DNA from: Oscillospiraceae bacterium
GTDB lineage: Bacteria > Bacillota > Clostridia > Oscillospirales > CAG-272
Reading direction: 5' to 3'
Length of the DNA: 64,000 nt
NCBI GenBank assembly: GCA_015063805.1
Contig: SVTK01000003.1
Span: forward strand, 62,001-126,000
Position 1 is the stretch's first letter; each line of letters begins with the position of its first letter. Below the pieces are notes generated by a model. It saw nothing but the letters and a program-made list of their open reading frames with translations, had not been told where the DNA came from and searched no databases. A program made the position numbers and the translations under genes. This document shows, piece by piece, positions 7,374 to 15,751 of the stretch.

Positions 7374-8600
7374 TCATCCTTCTTTCTTAAATTTCAGCCA
7401 TGTCCTGTGCGCCGCAATGCAGAGCAGACCGCTCACGGCGGCGGCGATTACCCAAATGAAGACCGTAGGCCCCCAGCCGAAGTGATCGGAAACGGCGGCG
7501 ATGGCATAGGTGGAGAGCGCCGAGCCCACATAGGTGGCGCAGTTGAGCAGGCCGGACATTCCCGCCACACAGCCGTGGGAGGCAAAATGTGCGGGCAGAC
7601 GGCAGATGAGCATCAGGTTGATGCCGTGCATACAGCCGGTGATGATGGCCATGCAGGCCACCAGCAGAAGGGCACTCTTGTCCAGCCAAATGAACATCAC
7701 CAGTGCCGCTGCCGTACTGATCCCGAAGAGCAGAGCGGATTCGGTGGTTTCATGATGCATCCGTTTGAAGAGCCATGCAGAGATACGAACACAGACGATG
7801 GTGAAGATGGGCAGTACTACCGCCGATAGGATGGAGGAGGAGGTGTCCAGACCGCCCAGGTCAGCCACGCAGGAGGGAAGCCAGGTGGTAATACCGTCCC
7901 GCAGCAGACCCTGGAGCAGAACGGGGAGCAGAAGAATCCAGGCGCCCGAGCGCATGAGCAGAGGCAGGATGGGCTGTGCCTTGGGGGCGTCGGGATCGGG
8001 CGCAGTAGAGCGCTTAGTGGGGGTATTGAGGGAAAGACGGGGCAGAACCACCATCCACAGCACCATGAACAGCACCGCAAGGCCGGCGGGGAAGAAGAAG
8101 GCCATGCGCCAGTCGGCGATCCGCAGGAAGAGGGGCACGGTCAGGTAGGTGAGAATCACCGCCACCGAAGTCGCGGCGGACACCTCGGCGCAGGCGTCCA
8201 CATAGTCGGATTCGTTGAGATTTTCGGCCAGGATGCGTACCAGCGGGGGCCACAGCATGGATTGGAAGAAGCCGTTGATGCACCAAATCCCGGCGATAAG
8301 CAGAGCTGAGGAGAAGAAGGGGAGAGTAACATTGCATACCACGGTGCCGAGCAGGCCGATGCAGATCAGATTCTTGGGGGAGATGCGGTCGCCCAGGATG
8401 CCGCTGACCAGCTGGCCGATGGCATAGGTGAAGAAGCTGCCGGTGACGGCAAGGCCGGCATCGGCGCGGGTGAGGGCGAGGTCCTCACAAATGGCCAGAA
8501 TGGCGGCGGCATAATTGGAGCGGGTCATATAGCCCGCAAAATAAACCAGACAGCACATCAGCCGAAGGATGCGCTGCTGACGAAGCTCGGGAAGTTTCAT
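7374..8600 (-). CDS. MFS transporter, OPA-like
   Basis: 408 residues with about 12 membrane segments. The start at 8600 (MKLPELRQ) is chosen because GAGGTAATTAC directly precedes it; the in-frame codon 21 bases upstream lacks a site. TRSNYAAAILAI in the first loop, GQLVSGILGDRISPK, and NGFFQSMLWPPLVRI in the fourth segment resemble the carrier at 482-1669, so the two are probably distant paralogues. OPA carriers exchange organic phosphates for Pi. The substrate is unknown and there is no metabolic partner gene adjacent. Confidence 0.82.
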   Translation of the reverse strand: MKLPELRQQRILRLMCCLVYFAGYMTRSNYAAAILAICEDLALTRADAGLAVTGSFFTYAIGQLVSGILGDRISPKNLICIGLLGTVVCNVTLPFFSSALLIAGIWCINGFFQSMLWPPLVRILAENLNESDYVDACAEVSAATSVAVILTYLTVPLFLRIADWRMAFFFPAGLAVLFMVLWMVVLPRLSLNTPTKRSTAPDPDAPKAQPILPLLMRSGAWILLLPVLLQGLLRDGITTWLPSCVADLGGLDTSSSILSAVVLPIFTIVCVRISAWLFKRMHHETTESALLFGISTAAALVMFIWLDKSALLLVACMAIITGCMHGINLMLICRLPAHFASHGCVAGMSGLLNCATYVGSALSTYAIAAVSDHFGWGPTVFIWVIAAAVSGLLCIAAHRTWLKFKKEG

Positions 8601-8632
8601 GTAATTACCTCGCATTGCCAAAGTCCGCTACT

Positions 8633-8661
8633 ATTAAAGCACAAACTTTCCCTTTTGTCAA
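8633..8661 (-). promoter_or_regulatory. promoter of the MFS gene
   Basis: On the minus strand TTGACA (8656-8661) and TTTAAT (8633-8638) are 17 bases apart. Confidence 0.55.
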
Positions 8662-8714
8662 GGGATAACGTTTTTTTTTTCAAAGATCGCGGGAGATGTT
8701 GCGTGGAAAAAGAA

Positions 8715-8741
8715 AAGGTGCCGCGCAGCCTGCGCGGCACC
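8715..8741 (-). terminator. terminator of thiT
   Basis: GGTGCCGCGCAGGCTGCGCGGCACC followed by TTTTCTTTTT on the minus strand. It lies just past the thiT stop and closely resembles the hairpin at 9673-9701. Confidence 0.8.
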
Positions 8742-8753
8742 CGTGGATGCAGA

Positions 8754-9404
8754 TTATTCCACCCGGCAGGGGGCAATCTGGGGAAGATTGCCGATCACTG
8801 CGGCCAGAACCGTGGTGACGATGATTTCAGGGATCATATACATACCGTTGTAGCAGATCGAGTAGACCACCGACAGGGAGGCCCCTGAGAAGGTGCCCAG
8901 GATCGACTCACCGAAGGCACCCATTTCCGAGAAGAACCACTCGGCCCAGGTGCCGAAGAAGATGGCACCCGAGATCACATGAGCCAGGTAGCGCAGGCTG
9001 AGTGCCACCACGCAGCCCAGGCAAAGGGCGGGAATCTTTTTCAGCCGATTCCGGAAAATACCGCCAGTTCCCAGCAGGGTGTAAGCGATGATGTAATCGA
9101 TGAGCACAACGAGGACGGCGTGGCCGAAAACCATATAGCTGTCGCTGGAGGGCATGAAGAAGGCCGAGACAGTGCTGTAGCCCATGAGCATCTGCAGCAC
9201 AGAATAGGCCAGGCCGCAGAACAGGCCCCATCTGGTGCCAAACATATAGGCGATGATCACAATGGGCAGCATACTGCCCACAGTGAAGCCCCCGCCGAAG
9301 GCGGCGTTGAGGAAGGGAATGACCTGACAGATCAGGGCAATGGCAGTGGCCACCGCCAGCATCATGGCGGTGAGAATAAGACGCTGTGTTTTGGTTTTTT
9401 TCAC
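8754..9404 (-). CDS. thiT: ECF transporter S-component, thiamine (ThiT)
   Basis: 216 residues with about six membrane segments and no ATPase domain, as expected for the substrate-binding subunit of an energy-coupling-factor transporter. The motif FGGGFTVGSMLPIVIIAYMFG near residues 36-56 and the GLFCGLAYSVLQ segment fit ThiT. The TPP riboswitch directly upstream supports thiamine as substrate independently of the protein sequence. Translation starts at a GTG with GGAGGTG before it. The EcfAA'T module is not in this window and must be encoded elsewhere. Confidence 0.9.
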   Translation of the reverse strand: MKKTKTQRLILTAMMLAVATAIALICQVIPFLNAAFGGGFTVGSMLPIVIIAYMFGTRWGLFCGLAYSVLQMLMGYSTVSAFFMPSSDSYMVFGHAVLVVLIDYIIAYTLLGTGGIFRNRLKKIPALCLGCVVALSLRYLAHVISGAIFFGTWAEWFFSEMGAFGESILGTFSGASLSVVYSICYNGMYMIPEIIVTTVLAAVIGNLPQIAPCRVE

Positions 9405-9417
9405 AAAAACACCTCCG

Positions 9418-9450
9418 ATAAAAAGTATCGCACGGGAATATACCCGTGCG
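9418..9450 (-). terminator. terminator in the expression platform of the TPP riboswitch
   Basis: CGCACGGG-TATATT-CCCGTGCG on the minus strand is followed by ATACTTTTT. It sits between the TPP aptamer and thiT, so thiamine pyrophosphate binding would favour termination before the gene. Confidence 0.75.
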
Positions 9451-9481
9451 GTTGTATCGAAGTGATGCGTCCAACTCCATA

Positions 9482-9566
9482 AACTCCCTACGCCGGTATT
9501 ATCCGAATCAGGTTAAAGGGTTCGGGCGTAGCCCATCTCAGCCGACCGTCGTCAGCACCCCTGTTT
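9482..9566 (-). promoter_or_regulatory. TPP riboswitch (THI element)
   Basis: Read on the minus strand it has the conserved THI box parts in order: GGGGTGC, GGCTGAGATG, ACCCTTTAACCTGATTCGG and TAATACCGGCGTAGGGA. These form the pyrimidine- and pyrophosphate-sensing arms. It controls thiT through the terminator at 9418-9450. Confidence 0.96.
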
Positions 9567-9593
9567 GCTATTCAATTCCTGTGCGACAGGATA

Positions 9594-9622
9594 ATTATAG
9601 CACAGTGTCGGGCCGATGTCAA
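9594..9622 (-). promoter_or_regulatory. promoter of the thiT riboswitch transcript
   Basis: On the minus strand TTGACA (9617-9622) and TATAAT (9594-9599) are 17 bases apart and preceded by the recurrent GTGC before the -10 box. Confidence 0.75.
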
Positions 9623-9666
9623 CCCCTATTTTCCCTTTTTCCGGCAGGAGAAATCCGGGAGGTTGC

Positions 9667-9701
9667 GAAAAAGAGGTGCCGCGCAGATTGCGCGGCACCT
9701 C
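9667..9701 (-). terminator. terminator of the foldase gene
   Basis: A 13-bp stem (GAGGTGCCGCGCA and its complement) followed by TTTTT on the minus strand, 16 bases past the stop codon. Confidence 0.82.
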
Positions 9702-9716
9702 GGCAGTGCAAACAAA

Positions 9717-11189
9717 TCATCCTACCAGCTTAGCGGCGGTTTCGTTGACGTTAATGGTAACCTTCTCAGCAAGAGCCTCATAAGCGGCAGTGTACTTCTC
9801 GTTCTTCAACGCATTTTCCACAGACAGCTTCCATACAGGCTCGCCCTCGCCGACGTAGTACATGATGTGTGCGCCGTGCTGAGCGGTTTCTACGATCTCA
9901 ACGTCGCCAGCCTTGCGGGCATCGTCGAAGAGCCATGCATCGAATTCCTCGACCATATCGCCTGCATTCACGTTCTCGTACAGACCGCCGTTGGTGTTGG
10001 AGCCGGGATCCTCGGAGTACTTGTTTGCCAGCTCGGCAAATGCTTCCTCGGTCTTTGCACTTGCTTCCCACTCAGCCAGGATCTCTTCAGCCTTGGCCTT
10101 GGCGCCTGCAGCGTCGGTGTGGTTTGCGGACTGGAGGAGGATGTGACGGACATCGCGGGTGAGGGTTTCATCGCGGTACTCGGTGCGCTCCATCATATAG
10201 ACGAGGCAGGCCATCTGCTCCTTATCTTCCACCACAAAGGTGTCGCCCACCTTGCGGCCATCTTCAAATGCCCACTTGCCCTGTTCGGTCTCGCGGGAAT
10301 TGTAATTGGTGTACTTAGTGGATTCGATGTTGTTGGCGATGTTCTCGTCGGTGATTTCCTGACCCTCGGGAATGTTGCTCTTCATGTACTCGGTCAGATG
10401 AGCCTCGAACTCTGCAATGGTCTTGCAGGCAGCCAAAGCGTCTGCCTTTTCCTTCAGAGCGGCCATGATCTGAGTCTTTTCCTCGTCGGTTGCATTGGCG
10501 GTTTCTGCCTCGGATGCGGCGAAGCTGAACTGGCGCAGGTCAACGTAGGTGTAGGTTTCACGGTTTTCCTCAAAATAGGTGTTGATCTCGTCCTCGGAGA
10601 CCTCGATGCCGTCGCTGATCTTCTGAGAGTACTTGCTTGCCAGAGAAGAGAGCTCCATGGCAGCGCGGACATCCTTTTCCTTAATGCCTGCACCGTACTG
10701 GGCGGCCAGGAAAGCGGATACGCTGGGATAGTTGTAGGAAGCTGCGGTGGAGGCGATGGAAGCCATGGTCTCATCGATACCGGCAATCTCGTCGGCAGAG
10801 AGCTCCATGCCCTCAGCGCGGGCAGCCTCGGCCAGCACCAGCATTTCCTCTACCTGAGAAACGGTGGAGTCGAGGAAATAATCGTGCCAGGTCATGTCCT
10901 CGGTATAGGCCTGGTTCTTGAGGGACTTGGACGCGTCAAGACCGAAGTAGGAGAGGTAGTCCCCCATCTGGTTGACAAAGCCGTAGTAGCTGGTTTTATA
11001 GAAGTAGTTCATCATTGCAGCATTGACCGAGTAGTTTTCACTGGTCATGGGCTTGAAGCTGTGCAGCAGGAGGCCGGAGCTTGTGATCATGTTGAAGCCG
11101 ATCGCGGCGATGATGATAACGACAGTCGCAATCAGAAAGATTTTGATTCCCAGATCCTTGCCGGAAATCTTTTTCTTGGTTGTAGCCAT
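9717..11189 (-). CDS. membrane-anchored parvulin-type peptidyl-prolyl isomerase (PrsA/SurA-like)
   Basis: 490 residues. One hydrophobic segment at about 15-35 anchors it with the bulk outside. A SurA/PrsA-type N-terminal region follows. The parvulin-like domain, about 330-450, has RDVRHILLQS, then KAEEILAEW, FAELANKYSEDPGSNTNGG and EGEPVWKL. Such proteins help secreted proteins fold at the membrane-wall interface. A second, smaller foldase-like lipoprotein is encoded at 16164-17255. A TATAAT box lies at 11253-11258 upstream, but its -35 box is poor. No lipobox cysteine is present, unlike PrsA. Confidence 0.85.
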   Translation of the reverse strand: MATTKKKISGKDLGIKIFLIATVVIIIAAIGFNMITSSGLLLHSFKPMTSENYSVNAAMMNYFYKTSYYGFVNQMGDYLSYFGLDASKSLKNQAYTEDMTWHDYFLDSTVSQVEEMLVLAEAARAEGMELSADEIAGIDETMASIASTAASYNYPSVSAFLAAQYGAGIKEKDVRAAMELSSLASKYSQKISDGIEVSEDEINTYFEENRETYTYVDLRQFSFAASEAETANATDEEKTQIMAALKEKADALAACKTIAEFEAHLTEYMKSNIPEGQEITDENIANNIESTKYTNYNSRETEQGKWAFEDGRKVGDTFVVEDKEQMACLVYMMERTEYRDETLTRDVRHILLQSANHTDAAGAKAKAEEILAEWEASAKTEEAFAELANKYSEDPGSNTNGGLYENVNAGDMVEEFDAWLFDDARKAGDVEIVETAQHGAHIMYYVGEGEPVWKLSVENALKNEKYTAAYEALAEKVTINVNETAAKLVG

Positions 11190-11317
11190 GGTATGAATAC
11201 CGCCTTTTCTTTGTTTTTCTTTTGTTTGGAATGCAAAATATGTTTACTCTTTATTATACCGATTCTTCGTGATGGATTTGTGAACGAAAGATGAATATTG
11301 CATAAATTTTATGTAAC

Positions 11318-11339
11318 CGGTGCGGAAAAAGCCGCACCG
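11318..11339 (-). terminator. possible terminator of the RNase J gene
   Basis: CGGTGCGG and CCGCACCG arms flank a short A/T loop, a few bases past the RNase J stop. There is no clear T-run after it on the minus strand, so termination is uncertain. Confidence 0.4.
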
Positions 11340-11344
11340 TGCCG

Positions 11345-13024
11345 TTATACATTCATAATCACGGGAAGAACCATGGGCTTGCGCTTGGTCTTGGCGTAGA
11401 GGAACTTGGAGAGGTCGTCCTTGACCTTGCTCTTGATCTCCATGCGGTCCACCACGCCGGTGTCCATACAGTCGGTGAGGGCATCCAGGGCCAGGCTGCG
11501 GGCCTGATCCATCAGCTCTTCCGATTCTCTGACATAGACGAAGCCGCGGGAGATGATATCGGGACCCGAGAGAATCATGCCCTCGTCGATGTCCACGGTG
11601 GCCACCACCACGATCAGGCCGTCCTGAGCCAGATGGCGGCGGTCGCGGAGAACGATGTTGCCCACATCCCCCACGCCGTAGCCGTCCACCAGCACCTTGC
11701 CCGAGGGCACTGTGCCGTTGAAGCGAGCGCCGTGCTGGTCGATTTCCAGCACACGGCCAATGTCGGAGATGAAGATGTTGCGGTCCTCAATGCCCATGTA
11801 GCGCGCCAGCTCGCGGTTGGCGGCCAGATGGCGGAACTCGCCGTGGATGGGCATGAAGTACTTGGGCTTGGTCAGGGCCTGCATCAGCTTCAGCTCCTCC
11901 TGGCAGGCGTGGCCCGAAACGTGGACCTCCACCACCGAGTCGTGGAGAACACTGACGCCGTTCTTGGAGAGCTCGTTGATGACGCGGCCCACCAGCTTTT
12001 CATTGCCGGGAATTGCGCTGGAACTCAGCACCACCAGATCCTGGCGGCCGAGAGTTACCTTGTCATGCTCGCCCCAGGCCATGCGGTAGAGAGCGGACAT
12101 GGGTTCGCCCTGGCTGCCTGTGGTGATGATGGTCAGCTCCTCAGGCTTATAGCGGCGGATATCGGCGATATCGATGAGCACACCGGAGGGAACCTTCATG
12201 TAGCCCAGCTCCACAGCGGCGCCCACAACATTGAGCATACTGCGCCCGGTGATGGCCACCTTGCGGCCATGGTTGGCCGAGGCGTCGATGATCTGCTGGA
12301 CGCGGTGCACGTTGGAGGAGAAGGTGGCAATGACCAGCCGCTTGTCGGCGTTGCGGGTGAAGATATACTCCAGGGACTCGCCCACCTTGCGCTCGGAGGG
12401 GGTGAACCCGTGGCGCTCGGCGTTGGTGGACTCGCACATCAGCAGCAGAACGCCCTCCCGGCCAATCTCGCCCAGGCGGGTGACGTCCATCATTTCGCCG
12501 TCGATGGGGGAGATGTCCAGCTTGAAGTCGCCGGTGTGAACCAGGGTGCCAAGGGGCGTGCGAATGGCCAGACAGCAGGCGTCGGCAATGGAGTGGTTGA
12601 CCCGAATGAACTCAGCACTCAGCCCTCCCAGCTTGACCACGTCTCCGGCGGAGACAACGTTCAGTTTGGGCTGGTGAGGAAGACGGTGCTCGGCCAGCTT
12701 GTTGCGCAGGATGCCCAGGGTCAGCTTGGTGCCGTAGATGGGCGGGTTGATGGTGCGCAGAATATAGGGAATGGCACCGATGTGGTCCTCGTGACCGTGG
12801 GTGAGCAGGAGGCCGCGGATGCGATCCTGATTTTTCTCAAGATAGGTGATGTCGGGGATCACCAGGTCAATGCCCAGCATTTCCTCGTCGGGGAAGCCCA
12901 GACCGCAGTCTACAATAATAATATCATTGCCGTGCTCGATGACAGTGATATTCTTGCCGACTTCGTTGAGGCCGCCCAGGGATATGATGCGAAGCTTGCC
13001 CAGATCCTTTTCTTTTTTTGCCAT
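11345..13024 (-). CDS. rnj: ribonuclease J
   Basis: 559 residues from MAKKEKDLGK, close to the 555 of known RNase J. The open frame extends 58 codons further upstream, but that part has no family match. The beta-lactamase-fold metal motif LTHGHEDHIG (H76, H78, D80, H81) lies in the first domain. The beta-CASP part has FSSNVHRVQQI and GRSM, followed by VSGHACQEEL and PIHGEFRH. RNase J is the main 5'-3' exonuclease and endonuclease of RNA decay in Firmicutes. It acts in the cytoplasm, often with other degradosome parts. Its 5' leader is about 245 bases long. Confidence 0.96.
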   Translation of the reverse strand: MAKKEKDLGKLRIISLGGLNEVGKNITVIEHGNDIIIVDCGLGFPDEEMLGIDLVIPDITYLEKNQDRIRGLLLTHGHEDHIGAIPYILRTINPPIYGTKLTLGILRNKLAEHRLPHQPKLNVVSAGDVVKLGGLSAEFIRVNHSIADACCLAIRTPLGTLVHTGDFKLDISPIDGEMMDVTRLGEIGREGVLLLMCESTNAERHGFTPSERKVGESLEYIFTRNADKRLVIATFSSNVHRVQQIIDASANHGRKVAITGRSMLNVVGAAVELGYMKVPSGVLIDIADIRRYKPEELTIITTGSQGEPMSALYRMAWGEHDKVTLGRQDLVVLSSSAIPGNEKLVGRVINELSKNGVSVLHDSVVEVHVSGHACQEELKLMQALTKPKYFMPIHGEFRHLAANRELARYMGIEDRNIFISDIGRVLEIDQHGARFNGTVPSGKVLVDGYGVGDVGNIVLRDRRHLAQDGLIVVVATVDIDEGMILSGPDIISRGFVYVRESEELMDQARSLALDALTDCMDTGVVDRMEIKSKVKDDLSKFLYAKTKRKPMVLPVIMNV

Positions 13025-13277
13025 AGTTATACCTGTTCCCGCATGGGGCGGGATTCCTTTCTTGCAGAATATGTACCGTGTGCGTTGATGTTCCGGACCC
13101 AAAAACAGTGCGCAAAAAGACAGCCCCGCCGGCCGTGGGGATGCGGAGGTCTGCGGAAATGCGCAGAAAAAGGCACACAGAAAGTAACCCCATGCCATGG
13201 AAGACCACGCACATCAACCATAGCCTGAGGTGACGATTTTCAAATCAAACATTGTTCACGGTCACAAACATACATCC
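13025..13277 (-). promoter_or_regulatory. long 5' leader of the RNase J mRNA
   Basis: About 245 bases lie between the promoter -10 box and the RNase J start. Frames open here are not supported as coding. RNase J and RNase E mRNAs often have long leaders used for autoregulation, but no specific structure is shown here. Confidence 0.4.
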
Positions 13278-13306
13278 ATTATACACGATTTTGGCAATTT
13301 TGTCAA
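13278..13306 (-). promoter_or_regulatory. consensus promoter of RNase J
   Basis: On the minus strand TTGACA (13301-13306) and TATAAT (13278-13283) are 17 bases apart. Confidence 0.8.
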
Positions 13307-13321
13307 GAGGGAGAAGCTGTC

Positions 13322-13597
13322 TTATCCCCAAAACAGCCAAAGGATGCCCAAAAAAGTACTGCCGGACAGCAGGCCGAGAAGAAAGAACAGCAGCCGCTCT
13401 CCGTGCCGTCTGCTGCGGAGATTGACCTGACGTTTTCCCCGCAGGGTGTTTTCCTCGATAATGCGGTTGGCTTCGGTAATCATCCGTGCCGGAGGCAGAG
13501 ATGTTTTTTCCGGCTTAAGAATAAAATATGCCTCTTCAAACAGCTCGCTTCCCGTTCCCCGCAGCAGGACGATCTGCCGCTGACAGCCTTTTACCAT
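13322..13597 (-). CDS. small C-terminally anchored protein, unknown
   Basis: 91 residues from MVKGCQRQIV. An in-frame ATG eight codons upstream is disfavoured because the AGGGATGG ribosome site lies between the two. The N-terminal half (KGCQRQIVLLRGTGSELFEEAYFIL) is compact and resembles small translation-independent proteins of Clostridia. A basic linker and a C-terminal membrane helix follow (about 72-90, LLFFLLGLLSGSTFLGILW). It may be co-transcribed toward RNase J or be separate; no promoter is clear. Function unknown. Confidence 0.65.
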   Translation of the reverse strand: MVKGCQRQIVLLRGTGSELFEEAYFILKPEKTSLPPARMITEANRIIEENTLRGKRQVNLRSRRHGERLLFFLLGLLSGSTFLGILWLFWG

Positions 13598-13709
13598 GGT
13601 ATGCCCATCCCTTCGATTCAATTTTTCTTAGTATTTGCCCGGGGCGGAAATTTTATGCAGTGAAGGGGGTGCGGAGCGCGGAGAGAAAGAGGCTTTTTTT
13701 CGGCGGGAC

Positions 13710-13738
13710 TTGACAAAATTGCCCAAATGTGGTATACT
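13710..13738 (+). promoter_or_regulatory. promoter of the AbrB-type gene
   Basis: TTGACA (13710-13715) and TATACT (13733-13738) are 17 bases apart, followed by AAGGAGGT before the start codon. Confidence 0.75.
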
Positions 13739-13792
13739 GCTGACAGTACACGATGTGTGACTGAACCGATTTTTTTAAGGAGGTATTGCTTG

Positions 13793-14038
13793 ATGAAGTC
13801 CACCGGTATTATCCGTCGAGTTGATCAGCTTGGCCGTATTGTTCTTCCTGCGGAGCTGCGGAAGACCATGAACATCAGTGACAGAGATGCGTTGGAGATC
13901 TTTGTCGATGATGACAAGATTATTCTCTCCAAGTACACCCCCGCCTGCATTTTCTGCGACAATGTAGACAATGTGGTGCATTTCAAGGGGAAGCGGATCT
14001 GCGCCGCCTGCCTGGAAAAGCTGAAGAACGAGGTCTGA
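13793..14038 (+). CDS. AbrB/SpoVT-family transcriptional regulator
   Basis: 81 residues. The swapped-hairpin DNA-binding domain starts directly: MKSTGIIRRVDQLGRIVLPAELRKTMNI, nearly the AbrB consensus. After the LEIFVDDDKIILSKY strand the C-terminal tail has CIFCDN and ICAACL, two CxxC pairs that could hold a zinc ion. In Bacillus, AbrB and its paralogue Abh repress post-exponential genes in growing cells. The start at 13793 follows AAGGAGGTATTGCTTG; upstream codons in frame fall between the promoter boxes. The next gene begins eight bases after its stop. Confidence 0.93.
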   Translation: MKSTGIIRRVDQLGRIVLPAELRKTMNISDRDALEIFVDDDKIILSKYTPACIFCDNVDNVVHFKGKRICAACLEKLKNEV

Positions 14039-14045
14039 GTCGGTT

Positions 14046-15023
14046 TTGCCGTACAGTCTGACCGAATGGATTGAACAAAAGGGCGTTGACTGGGCGACGG
14101 CCATGCCGTCAGCCGTCTGCGACCGACAGGGGCAGGTGCTTTTTGCACATTCTGCCCCTCTTTCGTTATGTGTGGGTGATTCCTTCTTGGCCCTGCTTTC
14201 CGCCGCTGACCGCCGTTTTTTCGCCGCAGAGGCAGAGGATGCCTTCTATGCGATTGGGCGGGGTAAGACGGTCGTGACGGCATGGGTGGGATGCCTCTTC
14301 GGTTTGCCTGCCCTCCGGGTCATCCTTGCCCCGGCCATCTCCCCGGCGGAAGCGTTGGGGGCAGTACGGGCAGGAATGTTCCCCGGTGTCCGTCTTTCCC
14401 CCGGCATGATCCGGTTTGCCGAGCACGCGGTGCTTCCCCGGGTGGGCGCCTCGGCCTGCCTGCACGCTCTGGTCAGTGCGGCTGCCCCGGATCAGCCCGT
14501 CACCGCCGAATCGGTGGCGCGGATCTTTACCTTGCCGCCCCTTTGCCTCTATCCGGTGCGGGTGTCCCTGCCCGAGTTCTTTACCTCGACCTTTTCAGAC
14601 GGGCGTGCCGCCCTGTGGCAGGGCATGGTCTATTGCCTTGCCGCCTTCCTCCGCCGAAGGCAGACGGTGGGAGAGATCACCGTTTCGGCAGCGGGCAGCG
14701 GCGGCAGACGTACCCTGCTGATTACCGGTGCGGCACCCTCCGCAGTGCCGAAGGGAATTGCCTCTCTGTCGGTTTTGGCGGGCCATTTTCCCGAAGCCGA
14801 TGAATTGGCGTTGGCAGAGCAGTTCGCACTTCGGTGCGGCCTGACCGTAGATGTATTTGTCACGGGGGACGGTCGGCTGGGCTTTGCGGCCGATGCTCAC
14901 CCGGCGGATCCGTCACAGTTTGGGCTCAAGCAGCCCGATGCCGTGCTTACTTGCGAAGAAGCAGAAGCAAAAGCAGAAGAATGGTGTCGTCTTCTCCGCG
15001 CCGCTGTGCCAGAATGTAGATGA
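14046..15023 (+). CDS. unknown protein, possible degenerate sensor kinase
   Basis: 325 residues, apparently starting at TTG with AGG (14031-14033) inside the end of the preceding gene, so translation is coupled. Residues about 10-100 (PSAVCDRQGQVLFAH onward) look PAS-like, a middle helical region follows, and the last part (SGGRRTLLITG and LAEQFALRCGLTVDV) is faintly like a histidine-kinase ATPase but lacks the N, G1 and G2 boxes. I cannot assign a family. Pairing with an AbrB-type regulator suggests signalling. Its 3' end overlaps the convergent gene on the other strand by 77 bases. Confidence 0.6.
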   Translation: MPYSLTEWIEQKGVDWATAMPSAVCDRQGQVLFAHSAPLSLCVGDSFLALLSAADRRFFAAEAEDAFYAIGRGKTVVTAWVGCLFGLPALRVILAPAISPAEALGAVRAGMFPGVRLSPGMIRFAEHAVLPRVGASACLHALVSAAAPDQPVTAESVARIFTLPPLCLYPVRVSLPEFFTSTFSDGRAALWQGMVYCLAAFLRRRQTVGEITVSAAGSGGRRTLLITGAAPSAVPKGIASLSVLAGHFPEADELALAEQFALRCGLTVDVFVTGDGRLGFAADAHPADPSQFGLKQPDAVLTCEEAEAKAEEWCRLLRAAVPECR

Positions 15024-15312
15024 TGCCCAAGAGCAGAAGTTCCTCCCGCCCGATGGCACCGAGGAGCCCTTCGCCGATTTTGGCGGGGGGATCGTCCGCC
15101 GGGGGCGGGGGGCATTTTTCTTCGGCGGCGGGTGGATCGGCGGGAAGAGCCGGCGTCGGGAGAGGGAGTCCATCGGCGCAGTGGGGGGGAGCTGCCGGTT
15201 CGTGCGCGGGTACCGGTGTGGGGGCAGGCTGGGAGAAGGCGACTCCGCTGTAGTGCTCGGGCAGCCGGGGACTTTCCCCTGCGCCCCGGCCGGCTTGTGT
15301 TCGGCTGTACAT
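14947..15312 (-). CDS. small Pro-rich protein with poly-Leu C-terminus, unknown
   Basis: 121 residues, last gene of a three-gene operon. The N-terminus MYSRTQAGRG leads to LPEHYSGVAF, then a long Pro/Ala-rich linker. The C-terminal third has LLLLGIIYILAQRRGEDDTILLLLLLLLRK-like composition, split by charged residues. Small Firmicutes proteins with an acidic knot before a run of leucines are recurrent in Clostridia but have no known role. GGGAGGAAAACC precedes the ATG. It overlaps the convergent gene at 14046-15023 by 77 bases. Confidence 0.65.
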   Translation of the reverse strand: MYSRTQAGRGAGESPRLPEHYSGVAFSQPAPTPVPAHEPAAPPHCADGLPLPTPALPADPPAAEEKCPPPPADDPPAKIGEGLLGAIGREELLLLGIIYILAQRRGEDDTILLLLLLLLRK

Positions 15313-15325
15313 GGTTTTCCTCCCT

Positions 15326-15751
15326 TCAACGGTCGCCGGGCTTGCCCAGCAGGTCGCCCAGACGGCTGAGATTCACAATGGCATCGATCATTTCGCACCG
15401 CCCCTCGTTCAGATATGGCTTGAGAGCCAGAAGCAGAGCAGTGCGGTGATTGCCGCCCTTTCCTCCGGCGCGGTGCTCGCTGTTCTGTCCCCCTTGCCCG
15501 CCCGAGAGGGAGGTGAGCATCCCCAGCATGGCGGGAAGCTGTGCCATCAGGGCCGCGTTGGCCATCGCACTCTCCGCTTCCCCCGGGGCAGGCGGGGAGG
15601 GCGCGGCGTCGGAGGTGGGGACCTCTTTCTGCTCGGGCAGCGGGGAGGGATCGTTCTGTCCCATTCCCGCCAGCACACCCTGCAGCTGTGCCATGATGGA
15701 GGGGTTGCTCAGGACATTGCCCAGCATGGCGGAGAGCTGATCATTGTCCAT
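15326..15751 (-). CDS. small helical protein of unknown function
   Basis: 141 residues from MDNDQLSAML. The start at 15751 overlaps the upstream gene by 11 bases; a CGGAGGGAAAAACC site precedes it. The N-terminal part (LSNPSIMAQLQGVLAGM) and the later middle (ALMAQLPAMLGMLTSLSGG) are repeated amphipathic, Met-rich helices joined by a Pro/Glu/Ala linker, and a third helix at the end reads KPYLNEGRCEMIDAIVNLSRLGDLL. No known domain. It is the middle gene of the operon 15971-14947. Confidence 0.7.
   Translation of the reverse strand: MDNDQLSAMLGNVLSNPSIMAQLQGVLAGMGQNDPSPLPEQKEVPTSDAAPSPPAPGEAESAMANAALMAQLPAMLGMLTSLSGGQGGQNSEHRAGGKGGNHRTALLLALKPYLNEGRCEMIDAIVNLSRLGDLLGKPGDR

Noticed and set aside
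13025-13221. Extension of RNase J and small frames in its leader
   Set aside because: The extra 58 codons have no similarity to RNase J, and a fitting ATG with normal protein length lies at 13024.
11339-13228. Long plus-strand open frame (over 600 codons) opposite RNase J
   Set aside because: It is the complement of a well-supported gene, has no family features or ribosome site, and reflects the GC-rich codon pattern. The same applies to the long antisense frames opposite the giant CxxC gene (17379-19883), the 978-residue surface gene (24894-27143) and the ABC genes (32986-34992).
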